Source: Planctopirus ephydatiae
GTDB lineage: Bacteria > Planctomycetota > Planctomycetia > Planctomycetales > Planctomycetaceae
DNA: 64,000 nucleotides
Direction of reading: 5' to 3'
NCBI RefSeq assembly: GCF_007752345.1
Contig: NZ_CP036299.1
Coordinates: 1,627,001 to 1,691,000, forward strand
Position numbers and translations under genes: made by a program. Below, piece by piece: positions 1 to 9,532 of this stretch. Below the pieces are notes generated by a model. The model was not told the origin of the DNA and did no database searches. It saw nothing but the letters and a program-made list of their open reading frames with translations. Within the stretch, counting starts at the first letter, position 1. Every line of letters starts with the position of its first letter.

Positions 1-267
1 CCCCATCACACGATCGCCCACTTTCCAACGTGTGACTCCTGCGCCCACTTCTGCCACAACACCCGCGCCATCCGAACAGGGAATGCGGCCACCCACCTGC
101 CGGCGAGCCAGATTGTGCAAAGCAATATGATCCCGATAGTTCAAAGAGACCGCTTTGACAGCCACTCGCACCTGATGTGAACCCAGTTGTTTCACGGGTC
201 GATGCTTACGCTCCAGGCGGTATTTGTCTGCCGTCGGTGCATATTCAAAAACATCGATGTCATGCAT
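1..267 (-). CDS. Zinc-type alcohol dehydrogenase / quinone oxidoreductase (MDR), N-terminal part only
   Basis: The reverse strand reads through from an ATG at 265-267 to the left edge of the window, giving 89 residues with no stop. The translation has the GroES-like N-terminus of medium-chain dehydrogenases. It includes the segments SLNYRDH and GAGVVAEVGAGVTRWKVGDRV, the usual strand that shapes the catalytic fold before the nucleotide-binding domain. The segment RRQVGGRIPCSDGAG matches the NADPH-dependent quinone-reductase-like branch, which usually lacks catalytic zinc. The rest lies outside the window, so substrate and cofactor cannot be judged. It is the gene downstream of the Old Yellow Enzyme on the same strand, so the two may be co-transcribed. 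I am confident of the family and not of the function. Confidence 0.8.
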   Translation of the reverse strand, partial: MHDIDVFEYAPTADKYRLERKHRPVKQLGSHQVRVAVKAVSLNYRDHIALHNLARRQVGGRIPCSDGAGVVAEVGAGVTRWKVGDRVMG

Positions 268-330
268 AAGAGGTTGCTCGATTGATCAAATTGAACTGCA
301 AAACTTGCTAACAGACATACCCGTCAAAGC

Positions 331-1413
331 TTATCTTCTCAATGCGCTGGAGTACTGGATGGGCAACACATTCATGGGGCGCTCGACATCCAGTTCCCGG
401 GCAGCCACATAAGGCCAGTGAGGGTTTGCCAATGAAGCTCTTGCCAGCATGATAAAATCAGCCTGGCCCTTGGCGATGATCGCTTCCGCCTGCTGCGCTT
501 CGGTAATCATCCAGCCCACAGCCACAGGAATCTCGGCAGCTCGCCGAATCTTTTCGGCAATCGGCACCATAAAGCCTGGCCCCCACGGAACATGTGAGAT
601 ATCTGGTGTCACAAACCCATGGCTGACATCAAGCAGGTCGAGTCCTCGCTTTTTCAATACAGCAGCCAGTTCAATCGATTCATCCACCGTCACACCACCA
701 TCCAGCCAGTCGGTGACAGAAAGTCTCGCAATCAAAGGGAGATGCTCGGGCCATACGGCGCGAACGGCATCAAAAGTTTCAATTAAAAAGCGGGCTCGAT
801 TTTCCCATGAGCCGCCGTATTGATCCGTCCGATGATTCGCGAGTGGTGACCAGAATTCATGAGCCAGGTAACCATGGGCAAAATGAAGTTCGAGAAGTTG
901 ATAACCGGCCTCGATCGCTCGTTTGGCAGCGGCCACAAAGTGTCCCTGCACCTGATGGATTTCCTCGAGCGATAGCGCCTGGGGAACTTTTGTCAGATTG
1001 TCTCCGAAGGCTTCTGCAGATGGAGCGATCACATCCCAGCCACCATGATCATTCACAAGATGCCCACCACCCTGCCAGGGAAGATCAGCGCTGGCTTTTC
1101 GCCCTGCATGGGCAATCTGTATCCCGGCAACAGCACCATGCGCTTTAATGAATCGATTGATACGAGCCAGCGGTTCAATTTGCGAATCTGTCCATAAGCC
1201 CGCATCACCCGGAGAAATTCGACCCTCGGGTGAAACCGCCGTCGCCTCAGCCACAATCAGACCGGCACCACCCACCGCCCGCGCACCAAGATGCACCAGA
1301 TGCCAGTCATCCGCATGTCCATCATGAGATGAGTACTGACACATCGGGGAGACCGCAATGCGATTTCGGAAACTGACATCCTTCAGTTGATAAGGGCTGA
1401 ATAACTGACTCAT
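331..1413 (-). CDS. NADH:flavin oxidoreductase, Old Yellow Enzyme family (YqjM-like)
   Basis: This 360-residue protein is a full-length FMN-dependent ene-reductase of the Old Yellow Enzyme family. Such enzymes reduce activated C=C bonds of enones and similar electrophiles with NAD(P)H in the cytoplasm. The N-terminus SPMCQYSS carries the Cys25/Tyr27 pair that marks the YqjM ('thermophilic-like') class, where the Cys tunes the flavin potential. The substrate-anchoring His pair is His177/His180 in LHFAHGYLAHEF. The C-terminus QYSSALRR resembles the tail that reaches into the neighbouring subunit in this class. The MDR oxidoreductase follows 63 bases downstream on the same strand, suggesting a small redox or detoxification unit. 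The physiological substrate is unknown. Confidence 0.93.
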   Translation of the reverse strand: MSQLFSPYQLKDVSFRNRIAVSPMCQYSSHDGHADDWHLVHLGARAVGGAGLIVAEATAVSPEGRISPGDAGLWTDSQIEPLARINRFIKAHGAVAGIQIAHAGRKASADLPWQGGGHLVNDHGGWDVIAPSAEAFGDNLTKVPQALSLEEIHQVQGHFVAAAKRAIEAGYQLLELHFAHGYLAHEFWSPLANHRTDQYGGSWENRARFLIETFDAVRAVWPEHLPLIARLSVTDWLDGGVTVDESIELAAVLKKRGLDLLDVSHGFVTPDISHVPWGPGFMVPIAEKIRRAAEIPVAVGWMITEAQQAEAIIAKGQADFIMLARASLANPHWPYVAARELDVERPMNVLPIQYSSALRR

Positions 1414-1812
1414 GAGAAAAGAACCTCTCCTGCTGGGACGCCGTAATTTCTCTGATGATCATGTGAAATCATGCTGAGAAACCATAGTCAAAACGGATTG
1501 ATCATTGGGTTTCTGATTTCGAGCTTGCTGGAAGTACCCTGGCGGGAAGCGAGTCTTACAAGCCGTACAGCCAGGCTGAACTCAGCTTGTTGTTCGATTG
1601 TCTGGCGATGCTGCCCGCCCATTGGGTGTTCTTCAATTTGCCATGAGAAAGTACCGGCAAAACATCACAAGGGATTGGACTTTCCGGAAGCCGCGTTGAT
1701 GTAGGTGTTTCTCCCCGTGGCACCAACTCTTTTAGGGGTTATGGACGGAAATTTAGTGTTGAAGTGGCAGGATCTGTCTCGCATCCATAAATGATCTCCG
1801 ATACGCTGAAGT
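1414..1812. other. Intergenic region between divergent genes
   Basis: About 400 bases separate the minus-strand ene-reductase from the plus-strand DUF1592-type gene, so promoters for both should lie here. A 77-codon reading frame at 1471-1704 has no recognisable domain and no clear ribosome site. I take it as non-coding. No strong hairpin or repeat was seen. Confidence 0.5.
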
Positions 1813-4311
1813 GTGATCGCCATCGAAAACGACAAAGCCAAGTCGAGACAGCTCATGAAGTCGGTAGTCACTTTTAACTCAGTTCTCCTTTCAGCCGTGA
1901 TGACGGTTGTCTTGAGTTTCGAAACTCAGGGATCGATTCAAGCGGCAGATGCCATCGAAAGTTTTATTGCCCAGCACTGCATTCGATGTCATGGCCCACA
2001 GAAGGAAGAGGGAGATATCCGGATCGATCAGCTCTCTCGGGATTTCAAAGCAGGGCTGGATTCGCACCACTGGGCGGAGGCTCTGGATAAGGTGAATACC
2101 GGTGAAATGCCGCCCAAAGAAGAGCCTCAACCGACTCAGGCCGAGATTGCAGCCTTTATCACCGCTCTTGATGGACGACTGAAAGAAGGTCGAGCGTCGC
2201 GCATGGCTGCCCGGGCAGCTGTCACGCATTATCGATTAAGTCGCAAAGAGTACCAGAACACGGTCTACGATCTTTTGGGCGTGCGCTACGATCCAGCGAA
2301 GCCGCAAGAACTCAACGAAGATACGTTATGGCACGGTTTCGAGAGGATTGGATCAGAACTGACTCTTTCACCTTCGCACATCGACCGCTACTACAAGGCG
2401 GCAGGTACTGTTCTTGATCGTGCGTTTCCTGCGACCACAGTCGAAGCACGAAAAGTTCGCAAAACGGCCGTTGATCTTCGATATCGCGGCGGGAAAGAGC
2501 AGCAGGCGGCGATGGATCGACTGGGCATCCAAAGGCCGCTGCGATATCTGCTTTTCCCGGGACGTGTTGAAAATGCACTCTCTCCCAACTGGTTTGGAAA
2601 AACAGGCCCAGAGCACAGTGGTTTATATCGCTTGCGTCTACAGGCCAGTGGCATCAGGCCGCCTGGTGGTCAACCCGCCCATTTGAGTATCGGCAAAGCC
2701 ACTGGAGAAGAAACGGTTGATGGCCTGATTGAATTCGACCTGACAGCTCCCGAAGACAGCCCGCAGGTGTTTGAATTCGAAGTCTTTCTGGAAATGCCAA
2801 TCAGTTTGGACTTTTGCGTGGTGGCGACTGATGTTGTGGATCGTCGAGGCGGTGCTGCGTTCCGCAATGCACTGGCAAGTCCCTCCTATATGTTTACTCA
2901 CAGTAGTGAAACCAGACTGCTAAATCCAAACGCTCCCCAGATGTTCGATGGTCAAGGTAATGGCCTGTTTTCTACCGTAATACTCGACTGGATTGAGTGG
3001 GAAGGACCGCTGGTTACAGAAACAGAAAAATCGCGTCGTGACAATCTCATACCACCCGAGGGTGCCTCTCCCCAGGTTGTAGCCGAATTTCTTCAGCGCT
3101 TTGCCGAAAGAGCCTGGCGGCGACCAGTCAAACCGGAAGAACTCGAACAATATCTCCAATCGTATTTAGAAGAACTGGCTGCCGGAGAAAAGACGTTTGA
3201 AGCCTATCGCGTCGCTCTGCAAGGAATATTGACATCACGGCATTTTATTTACCTCGTCGAGGGATCGCCCACGCCTAGAGAACAGCTCACTCATGCCGAA
3301 CTCGCTTCGCGACTCTCCTATTTTCTCTGGAGCTCAATGCCCGATGAAGAGTTATTGACAGCCGCTCGAAATGATCAGCTTCAGGGAGAAGTCTTAAGCA
3401 GGGAAGTTGATCGACTTCTGGCAGATAGTAGAGCCAACCGCTTTGTAGATGACTTCACTCGCCAATGGCTGCAATTACATAAGTTAGGAATGTTTCCACC
3501 CGATAAAAAGCTCTATAAGAATTATGACGACTGGCTGGAAGAAAGTATGCGAGCCGAGCCAGTGGAATACTTCCGTGAGATGTTCTCCAAAAATCTCCCG
3601 ATTGACGAGTTAATTCAATCAGACTGGACCATGGCGAATGCCCGACTTTGTGACTTTTATGGATTGCCAGAGCCCAGAGAGGGAGGCTTTCAACGTGTCA
3701 CTCTCCAACCGGAAGATCATCGCGGCGGCCTGCTGACGATGGGGGCAGTTCTTAGTTTGACATCCGATGGAACCCGCCATCGTCCCGTGCATCGAGGCGT
3801 GTGGTTAAGTGAAGCGATCTTTGCCAGAACTCCCCCTCCACCACCTGCCAATGTGAGTGCAATTGAGCCGAGTCCTCCAGAGAGTCCCAAAGCGACATTG
3901 CGTCAGAAGATCGAAGCGCATCGCAACCATGCCAGTTGTGCAGCTTGTCACGCCAAGATCGATCCACTGGGTCTGGCCTGGGATAATTACGACGCAATTG
4001 GACAGTGGCGCACTCGCGAAAGAGTTGAAAAGGGGGTCGGCGAAGATCCGCAGATTGATCCCTCTGGTGTTCTCCCTGATGGTCGATCCTTTGCGGATGC
4101 TGTCGAGTTCCGCCAACTGCTGCTGGAAGATCGAGATAAAGTGGCCAAAGCCTTTATTGAGCATCTTTGTACATATGCCCTTCGCCGGGTGTTGACCGTT
4201 GATGATCAGGACGATTTGAAGGCGATTGAACTCGAAGCGAAGAAAAGTGATTACCGCGTGAAAGACATGATTCGAGCCGTCGCACTTTCTGGAATGATGA
4301 GAAAGCGATAA
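1813..4311 (+). CDS. Secreted planctomycete cytochrome-like protein, DUF1587/1595/1592/1588/1585
   Basis: This 832-residue exported protein has the multi-domain architecture found almost only in planctomycetes and relatives. A c-type heme motif CIRCH lies at about residues 56-60 (planctomycete cytochrome C domain). DUF1587 follows around residues 135-200 ([17 protein letters not shown]), then DUF1595, DUF1592, DUF1588 and DUF1585. A second CxxCH motif (CAACH, residues 709-713) sits in the DUF1588 region. The frame opens with GTG at 1813, but the ATG at 1855 gives a cleaner signal peptide ([21 protein letters not shown]) and may be the true start. The gene pairs with the DUF1552 gene 83 bases downstream, a very common neighbourhood. 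The family is thought to act in the periplasm, perhaps in electron transfer linked to polymer breakdown, but the function is not established. Confidence 0.92.
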   Translation: MIAIENDKAKSRQLMKSVVTFNSVLLSAVMTVVLSFETQGSIQAADAIESFIAQHCIRCHGPQKEEGDIRIDQLSRDFKAGLDSHHWAEALDKVNTGEMPPKEEPQPTQAEIAAFITALDGRLKEGRASRMAARAAVTHYRLSRKEYQNTVYDLLGVRYDPAKPQELNEDTLWHGFERIGSELTLSPSHIDRYYKAAGTVLDRAFPATTVEARKVRKTAVDLRYRGGKEQQAAMDRLGIQRPLRYLLFPGRVENALSPNWFGKTGPEHSGLYRLRLQASGIRPPGGQPAHLSIGKATGEETVDGLIEFDLTAPEDSPQVFEFEVFLEMPISLDFCVVATDVVDRRGGAAFRNALASPSYMFTHSSETRLLNPNAPQMFDGQGNGLFSTVILDWIEWEGPLVTETEKSRRDNLIPPEGASPQVVAEFLQRFAERAWRRPVKPEELEQYLQSYLEELAAGEKTFEAYRVALQGILTSRHFIYLVEGSPTPREQLTHAELASRLSYFLWSSMPDEELLTAARNDQLQGEVLSREVDRLLADSRANRFVDDFTRQWLQLHKLGMFPPDKKLYKNYDDWLEESMRAEPVEYFREMFSKNLPIDELIQSDWTMANARLCDFYGLPEPREGGFQRVTLQPEDHRGGLLTMGAVLSLTSDGTRHRPVHRGVWLSEAIFARTPPPPPANVSAIEPSPPESPKATLRQKIEAHRNHASCAACHAKIDPLGLAWDNYDAIGQWRTRERVEKGVGEDPQIDPSGVLPDGRSFADAVEFRQLLLEDRDKVAKAFIEHLCTYALRRVLTVDDQDDLKAIELEAKKSDYRVKDMIRAVALSGMMRKR

Positions 4312-4336
4312 ATCATCTTTGCGATGATTTTTATTC
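4310..4336 (+). terminator. Hairpin between the DUF1592-type and DUF1552 genes
   Basis: The arms AAATCATC (4310-4317) and GATGATTT (4323-4330) form a perfect 8-bp stem with a 5-base loop, followed by TTATTC. It overlaps the stop codon of the upstream gene. The stem is AT-rich, so it may be a weak terminator or an mRNA processing or stability element rather than a full stop. Confidence 0.45.
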
Positions 4337-4394
4337 GTAGGTAAGTATTACATCTATTAAAGCTGAACCAACAACTGCTAAAGGCGATCTCTCG

Positions 4395-5753
4395 ATGAGC
4401 AACTTTCTTTCGCAATCCTGGTTGATCGACCGCCGGCATGCGCTTCGTGCGCTCGGGACCTGCATCTCGCTGCCGTTTTTGGAATGTATGGTGCCACTGA
4501 AGGCAGCCGAAGGAACGACAGCCACACCCAAACGCAGTGCATTTATTTATCTTGCCAATGGGGTGCATTCACTGAACTATCAGATCACGACGCCGGGGAA
4601 GGACTATCAGTTCTCGCGTTCACTGAAACCTCTGGAAAAACATCGAGAGGTGATCACCCCGATCAGTGGTCTGCATCATCCGGGGGCTCTGAGTCATCAT
4701 CACAATTGTATTTCCGTCTGGTTGACGGGGGGTAAGCTGGGGCCTTCGGATCGCAATACAATTTCGATTGATCAGAAGATCGCTGAGATCACCGCACCAC
4801 ATACGCGTTATCCATCCATGGAGGTGGCTTTAACAGGTGAGTCCCTCGGGTGGACGGCTGACGGGGTCCGCTTACCCTCCATGCGGCGCTGCAGTGAAAT
4901 CTTTGCTTCGCTATTTGCCGAACCGAAGGGTGGAACAGCCACTCAGCGGAGAGCTTTACGACGCAAAGCGAGCGTCCTCGATGCCAACCTGATGGAGGTG
5001 CGACAGCTGGAACAGGCGATGGGAACTGCCGATAAAGGTCGTCTCGACCAATATCTGACCTCTGTACGCGAAGCCGAGATCCGCACGAAAAGGGCAGATG
5101 CCTGGCTGGATACACCTTTACCAGCACTTTCCGAGGAAGATCGTAAACGCACCAATCGCGATGTAGCGGCCACAATGGCCGGTGATTACTTCCGCACTGT
5201 CTACGATCTGATGGTGCTGGCATTCCAGACGGATGTCACCCGCGTGGCAACATTCAGCCTGGGAGGTGAAGGGGATGCCTTTTCGATTCCTGAAATTGGT
5301 ATTACCGAATCGCGGCATCAACTCAGTCATCACGGAGGTGATGCGGGGTATATGGAAAAGCTGACCAAGTACGATACCTTTGCGATTGAACAATTCAGCT
5401 ACTTTCTGACAAGGTTGGCAGAAACGAAAGATCTCAATGGTAAGCCACTCCTGGGGACGACAATGGCGCTCTTTGGCAGTGGAATGTCCTATGGACATAG
5501 CCATGGCAATGCCAATTTGCCGCTGGTGCTGGCTGGTGGTTCGGATCTGGGGCTTAAGCATGGCAGCCACCTCGATTTTAATCAGGGGCACTTCAGTGGG
5601 TATCGACTCGATAAACCTGGAGAGCATTATTCGCTCTGTAGCCGTCCCGCCAATCCCAATGCTCACATGAGCAATCTGTTGCTGTTGATGGCTCAGCGCA
5701 TGGGTGTGGAAGCAGATAAGTTTGGTGACAGCAATCAAATGATCGATCTGTAA
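4395..5753 (+). CDS. DUF1552 family secreted protein
   Basis: This 452-residue protein matches the DUF1552 family that accompanies DUF1592-type cytochrome-like proteins in planctomycetes. The N-terminus has a twin-arginine-like export signal ([11 protein letters not shown], residues 11-21) before a short hydrophobic stretch, so it may be exported folded. Family-typical segments include [10 protein letters not shown] near residue 50, [14 protein letters not shown] near residue 100 and [21 protein letters not shown] in the last third. The second half is His/Asp-rich and resembles the alkaline-phosphatase/sulfatase-like fold sometimes proposed for these proteins. It lies 83 bases behind the cytochrome-like gene and is followed within 30 bases by the next gene, so a shared transcript is likely. 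The biochemical role is not known. Confidence 0.9.
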   Translation: MSNFLSQSWLIDRRHALRALGTCISLPFLECMVPLKAAEGTTATPKRSAFIYLANGVHSLNYQITTPGKDYQFSRSLKPLEKHREVITPISGLHHPGALSHHHNCISVWLTGGKLGPSDRNTISIDQKIAEITAPHTRYPSMEVALTGESLGWTADGVRLPSMRRCSEIFASLFAEPKGGTATQRRALRRKASVLDANLMEVRQLEQAMGTADKGRLDQYLTSVREAEIRTKRADAWLDTPLPALSEEDRKRTNRDVAATMAGDYFRTVYDLMVLAFQTDVTRVATFSLGGEGDAFSIPEIGITESRHQLSHHGGDAGYMEKLTKYDTFAIEQFSYFLTRLAETKDLNGKPLLGTTMALFGSGMSYGHSHGNANLPLVLAGGSDLGLKHGSHLDFNQGHFSGYRLDKPGEHYSLCSRPANPNAHMSNLLLLMAQRMGVEADKFGDSNQMIDL

Positions 5754-5783
5754 TTCGCATATCTTCGAGTCGAGATTTGGACC

Positions 5784-7157
5784 ATGAACCCCAATCGCAT
5801 ACGACAACCTGCCAATAAAGATATCTCGATGATGAATGCCAAACCCGACCTGTTGAACCCAGGATTGCGAACTCGATGTCTCATATTCGGGTCGGTCGCT
5901 TTATGCCTCTGTTTCGCTGGATTTTATTCTGAGCCAGTCCGTGGAGAGGAGCCATTTCGACCGGAGGTCGGCAAGTTCCCTCCGTTGGAAAAAGCCTACA
6001 AATACCGGGGCGAACTGGTGTTTGTTGATCATCCTAACCGCCGGGGAAGTATTCGAGTGCAGGCGTCGGGCATGTTCTTTCGAAATGATCCTCACCCGGT
6101 GGCCATGCTGCCTTACGCAGAAATTCGCTATCACAATGCCCCTGCGGACCTGAGAGATATACCGCTGGGAACAGTCCTGCACGTTTATGCGTTTTTGCCA
6201 CCCGACCCGAAAACGTCGGCTGTCCCTGTATTGCCCGTAAATAATAAAGCGATCGACGGGAATCATAACCGTGGAGCGGGAATTGCACCGGCTGAGAATC
6301 ACGTGCTGCTGCTCGAAGATGAAGTGAGTCATTGTCTGCGTGAAGGCAAAATCTGGAAGCTCAAAGAAATTGAGATGCAGAAGAGCGAAGGGATGGTCGT
6401 TGCGACTTGCGAATCAAAAGCTGGCGAAGACCCTGCACAAAACTCCGAAACTCAGGCTCAAGAAGAGAAACTGACGTTCGACGGGGCGACTCGTATCTGG
6501 CGTGGTAAAGAGCGTCTGGAAGTGGCCGATCTGGTTGCCGAAGGCGTATGGCCTGCGAGTGGGAAGAAATCTCTGGAAGGCTTGGCTGTCCAGTTAGGCA
6601 TCACCTGGAAGCCCACGCCCGATGGGATATTCACGAGATTCCACGTCTCAGATATCTGGCTCGACGAAGCTTCGATTCAACATGCGGCCCGTCATCAGGC
6701 CGAGGTTCATAAAGCGTTCATTCGCACACGCTGGATGCCAGCGTTTGTGGATGCCGTGGAGTATGGAAAATTCGGCCGGGCGACAGTGACTGCCACACTC
6801 TTCGGTGGAATGGACCCCGCGCTGTATGCCGATTTTCAGAATGGGGCCAGCGCTATGATGAATGCGGCAGAGAATACACTCAAGCATGCGGGTGGTTCTT
6901 ATGGCCCGGCTCATATGGCCTCGCGTGGAACCATTCTGGAGGTAAACTCATCGCCCCAGCCGCCAGTCGGCAGCAGTGGCATTCAGATTCGTTTTGAAAC
7001 GGATCTGATTATTGAAGGCATCCGGCCCGGGCGAGTCGTGCGCGTTCGGCCCGGCAACTGGACACTGGTCGATATTCCGCGGGAAGAATATCTGGGAGAT
7101 GGTTCGCTGAACCACGAAGACCGCTTCCCGACACCAGCGATCTTTCCGAAGTATTAG
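5784..7157 (+). CDS. Secreted protein of unknown function
   Basis: This 457-residue protein is not one I recognise. The frame opens at ATG 5784, but two adjacent ATGs at 5829 and 5832 are alternative starts. In either case the hydrophobic segment LIFGSVALCLCFAGFY (about residues 33-48) forms a signal peptide, so the protein is exported. The mature part is mixed alpha/beta. GELVFVDHPNRRGSIRVQ and GTVLHVYAFLPPD look like small beta-barrel strands of OB-like type, and RPGRVVRVRPGNWTLVDIP near the end repeats that character. It starts 30 bases after the DUF1552 gene and precedes a sulfatase, so it is probably part of the same secreted-protein cluster. No catalytic motif was found. Confidence 0.75.
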   Translation: MNPNRIRQPANKDISMMNAKPDLLNPGLRTRCLIFGSVALCLCFAGFYSEPVRGEEPFRPEVGKFPPLEKAYKYRGELVFVDHPNRRGSIRVQASGMFFRNDPHPVAMLPYAEIRYHNAPADLRDIPLGTVLHVYAFLPPDPKTSAVPVLPVNNKAIDGNHNRGAGIAPAENHVLLLEDEVSHCLREGKIWKLKEIEMQKSEGMVVATCESKAGEDPAQNSETQAQEEKLTFDGATRIWRGKERLEVADLVAEGVWPASGKKSLEGLAVQLGITWKPTPDGIFTRFHVSDIWLDEASIQHAARHQAEVHKAFIRTRWMPAFVDAVEYGKFGRATVTATLFGGMDPALYADFQNGASAMMNAAENTLKHAGGSYGPAHMASRGTILEVNSSPQPPVGSSGIQIRFETDLIIEGIRPGRVVRVRPGNWTLVDIPREEYLGDGSLNHEDRFPTPAIFPKY

Positions 7158-7227
7158 TCGATCAAAGAAAGAAAAGTTGCTGCAAGTTTTGTTCGCGCTT
7201 TGGATCTCTGTGTGATACGCTCTCCAA

Positions 7228-8781
7228 GTGTTTATTCTGGCAAAAGAATCATTCGAGTCAGTGGAAAATGTCGTGTCGCAAGAGAACTGTTTATGGTGTT
7301 GGATCCAGTTCCTGTGTTTAGGCTTGATCGCTGTTAACACGCAGGCCGTTCGAGCGAATGATGGGAAAAATCCCTCTCGTCCGAATGTGATTTTCATCAT
7401 GGCGGATGATCTGGGGTATACTGATCTGGGTTGCTTTGGCAGCCGATATTATGAAACGCCCCACATCGATCAACTGGCGAGGCAAGGCGTCCGCTTTTTG
7501 AATCACCACCACTGTCAGAATTGTGCACCGACTCGGGCCGCGATTATGACCGGGCAGTATGGACCGAGGACGGGTGTTTACACCGTGGGAAGTATTGACC
7601 GGTTCGACTGGCAAAGCCGACCTCTGCGGCCTGTCGAGAATGTGGAGAAGTTGCCTCTCGACCGGGCGACAATTGCAGAGCAGGTGCAGCGCAGCGGCTA
7701 TCAGACCGGAATGTTCGGGAAGTGGCACCTGGGGCTGAATGGCGCTTACCATCCTTCGCAACGCGGCTTTCAAGAAGCGGTCGAATCTTCTGGCCAGCAT
7801 TTCGATTTCAAAACCACTCCAGCGCAGAAAGATACCGAAGGAAAGTATCTGGCCGACTACCTGACAGATCGCGCTGTGGACTTTATCGAGCGGCATCAAT
7901 CAGCACCATTTTTCCTGTATGTGCCCCATTTTGGTGTGCATTCGCCATTTCAGGCGAAGAAAGCATGGATCGAGAAGTTTGAGAACAAGCCAGGCGTGGG
8001 TGGCCATAAGAACCCGGTGTATGCAGCGATGATCGCCAGCGTGGATGAAAGTGTCGGGCGAATCCTCGATAAGTTGGACGAACTCAAACTCGCCGACAAG
8101 ACCGTGGTGATCTTTGCCAGTGATAATGGAGGGGTGGGAGGCTACGAACGGGAAGGTTTGCACAAAGCCAATGATGTGACCGATAACGCACCACTGCGAA
8201 GTGGTAAAGGTAGCCTGTATGAAGGTGGAACCCGTGTTCCTTTGATTGTGCGCTGGCCTGGCGTAGCACCCGCTGGGGCTGAATGCCGCATGCCGACAAT
8301 TCATGTCGATTTGTATCCGACATTCCTGGAGATCACTTCTGCTGAAAGGCCCGAGCATCCACTCGATGGTGAGAGTCTGTTGAAGTTGATCAAAGACCCC
8401 TCGGCAAAGCTCCATCGAGAGGCCATTTTCCAGCACTTTCCCGGTTATCTGGGTTCCGGTCAGAACCAGTGGCGAACCACACCTGTGAGTCTGATTCAAA
8501 GTGGTGACTGGAAGCTGATGGAGTTCCTGGAAGATGGGAAACTGGAACTTTACAACCTGGCCAGCGATGTGGGGGAACAGAAGAATCTGGCAGCCACACA
8601 TCCTGACAAGGTGAACGAATTGCAGTCCCGGCTCAAAGCGTGGCGTGAGGAGATTAAAGCCCCTATGCCTGCGAAAAACGCGTCACCTTCCGAGAGCAAC
8701 AATGGTGTGAGAAAGGGAAGAGCCAGTCAGAAAAAATCACAGAAGGGAAAAGCCAAAGCAGCTGCTTCCTCCGAAGATTGA
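7228..8781 (+). CDS. Secreted sulfatase (type I, formylglycine-dependent)
   Basis: This 517-residue enzyme belongs to the type I sulfatase family, which hydrolyses sulfate esters. These families are greatly expanded in planctomycetes for degrading sulfated polysaccharides. The signature CAPTRAAIMTGQYGPRTG starts at Cys99, the residue expected to be converted to formylglycine. Metal-binding Asp60/Asp61 lie in IFIMADDLGYTDLG, and a second metal site is likely in VIFASDNGG in the central part. GKWHLG, typical of the active site, follows the signature. The N-terminus contains a hydrophobic stretch around residues 22-40, consistent with export. The frame begins at GTG 7228; no ATG in frame gives a better signal, so the exact start is uncertain. 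The last 40 residues are Lys/Ser/Ala-rich and probably disordered. Confidence 0.93.
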   Translation: MFILAKESFESVENVVSQENCLWCWIQFLCLGLIAVNTQAVRANDGKNPSRPNVIFIMADDLGYTDLGCFGSRYYETPHIDQLARQGVRFLNHHHCQNCAPTRAAIMTGQYGPRTGVYTVGSIDRFDWQSRPLRPVENVEKLPLDRATIAEQVQRSGYQTGMFGKWHLGLNGAYHPSQRGFQEAVESSGQHFDFKTTPAQKDTEGKYLADYLTDRAVDFIERHQSAPFFLYVPHFGVHSPFQAKKAWIEKFENKPGVGGHKNPVYAAMIASVDESVGRILDKLDELKLADKTVVIFASDNGGVGGYEREGLHKANDVTDNAPLRSGKGSLYEGGTRVPLIVRWPGVAPAGAECRMPTIHVDLYPTFLEITSAERPEHPLDGESLLKLIKDPSAKLHREAIFQHFPGYLGSGQNQWRTTPVSLIQSGDWKLMEFLEDGKLELYNLASDVGEQKNLAATHPDKVNELQSRLKAWREEIKAPMPAKNASPSESNNGVRKGRASQKKSQKGKAKAAASSED

Positions 8782-8857
8782 TTCCACTGGAATGAATCCT
8801 ATCGACTGAGAATCTTTTGTGATTTGTAAGCTCAAACTGACTCGACTTATAGCCCAT

Positions 8858-9325
8858 TTATTGAGGCTTGGCGGCGTCGAGTAGATCGTTCTCCTGCTGG
8901 GCCGTTCTGCGTGTCGGTGGAACAAAGAGTGGAGCATCACCATCGGAATTGGAGTCGTAGTTATGTGGGGCTGACCATTGGTCGTTTCCATTCCGAAAAC
9001 CATCCCGCACTGTCGAGCCCGGTTTCGCTGAAGCACGAGGAAATTCCACCTCACTCTGATCTTCAGGCCTATCGCGGGAGAGCTGATCATCCTGTGGTTG
9101 CTGATTGGCAGAATTGCGGCGGATGGTGCGATCGGCTGCACTTTGCAATGCCGTCCGAGCTTGCCTGGCGTCTTCCTGGATTTTCTGCTTGTTGACTTCG
9201 AGGTGCAGATCGACCTTCCCTTCCTCGGGTCGATTGGTCGTGACAACTGCGAACCATTGCCTCGAAAAGCCCACGATGGCGAGTAGCACCACACCGATAA
9301 GAATGAATTGCACAAAGCTTTTCAT
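8858..9325 (-). CDS. Small membrane-anchored protein of unknown function
   Basis: I start this gene at the ATG at 9323-9325, giving 155 residues. A longer reading back to 9472 adds 49 residues without homology-like character. The N-terminus MKSFVQFILIGVVLLAIVGFSRQW is a signal anchor or single transmembrane helix. It is followed by a conserved-looking EVNKQKIQEDARQARTAL segment likely to be helical. The last 90 residues are Gln/Asp/Arg-rich and probably disordered. It is oriented with the secreted protein at 9533-10549 and lies downstream of it. No enzymatic motif was seen. Confidence 0.65.
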   Translation of the reverse strand: MKSFVQFILIGVVLLAIVGFSRQWFAVVTTNRPEEGKVDLHLEVNKQKIQEDARQARTALQSAADRTIRRNSANQQPQDDQLSRDRPEDQSEVEFPRASAKPGSTVRDGFRNGNDQWSAPHNYDSNSDGDAPLFVPPTRRTAQQENDLLDAAKPQ

Positions 9326-9532
9326 TGCCGGGTTCCCTGGGCAAGAATACAGAAAGACAGAATACCGCTGGTGGAGGTTATCGGCGAAAAACGTCTGTCG
9401 AATCGACTCACTCATGGAAAGTCGCAGAGACTGCTGAGCAATTGATTGTTGATCACTCAATACCTGGCTCAACGTCTGACGACCACGAGCGTGATGTCTT
9501 CCCGATCCAGTCGAAATGGCCGGTTCGTTCGA

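Noticed and set aside
1471-1704. Candidate 77-codon gene with three Cys pairs
   Set aside because: No ribosome site, no domain, odd composition, and it lies in a normal promoter-length gap between divergent genes.
9326-9472. N-terminal extension of the small membrane protein at 8858-9325
   Set aside because: It would place 49 polar residues before a clean signal anchor; the ATG at 9325 gives the expected topology.
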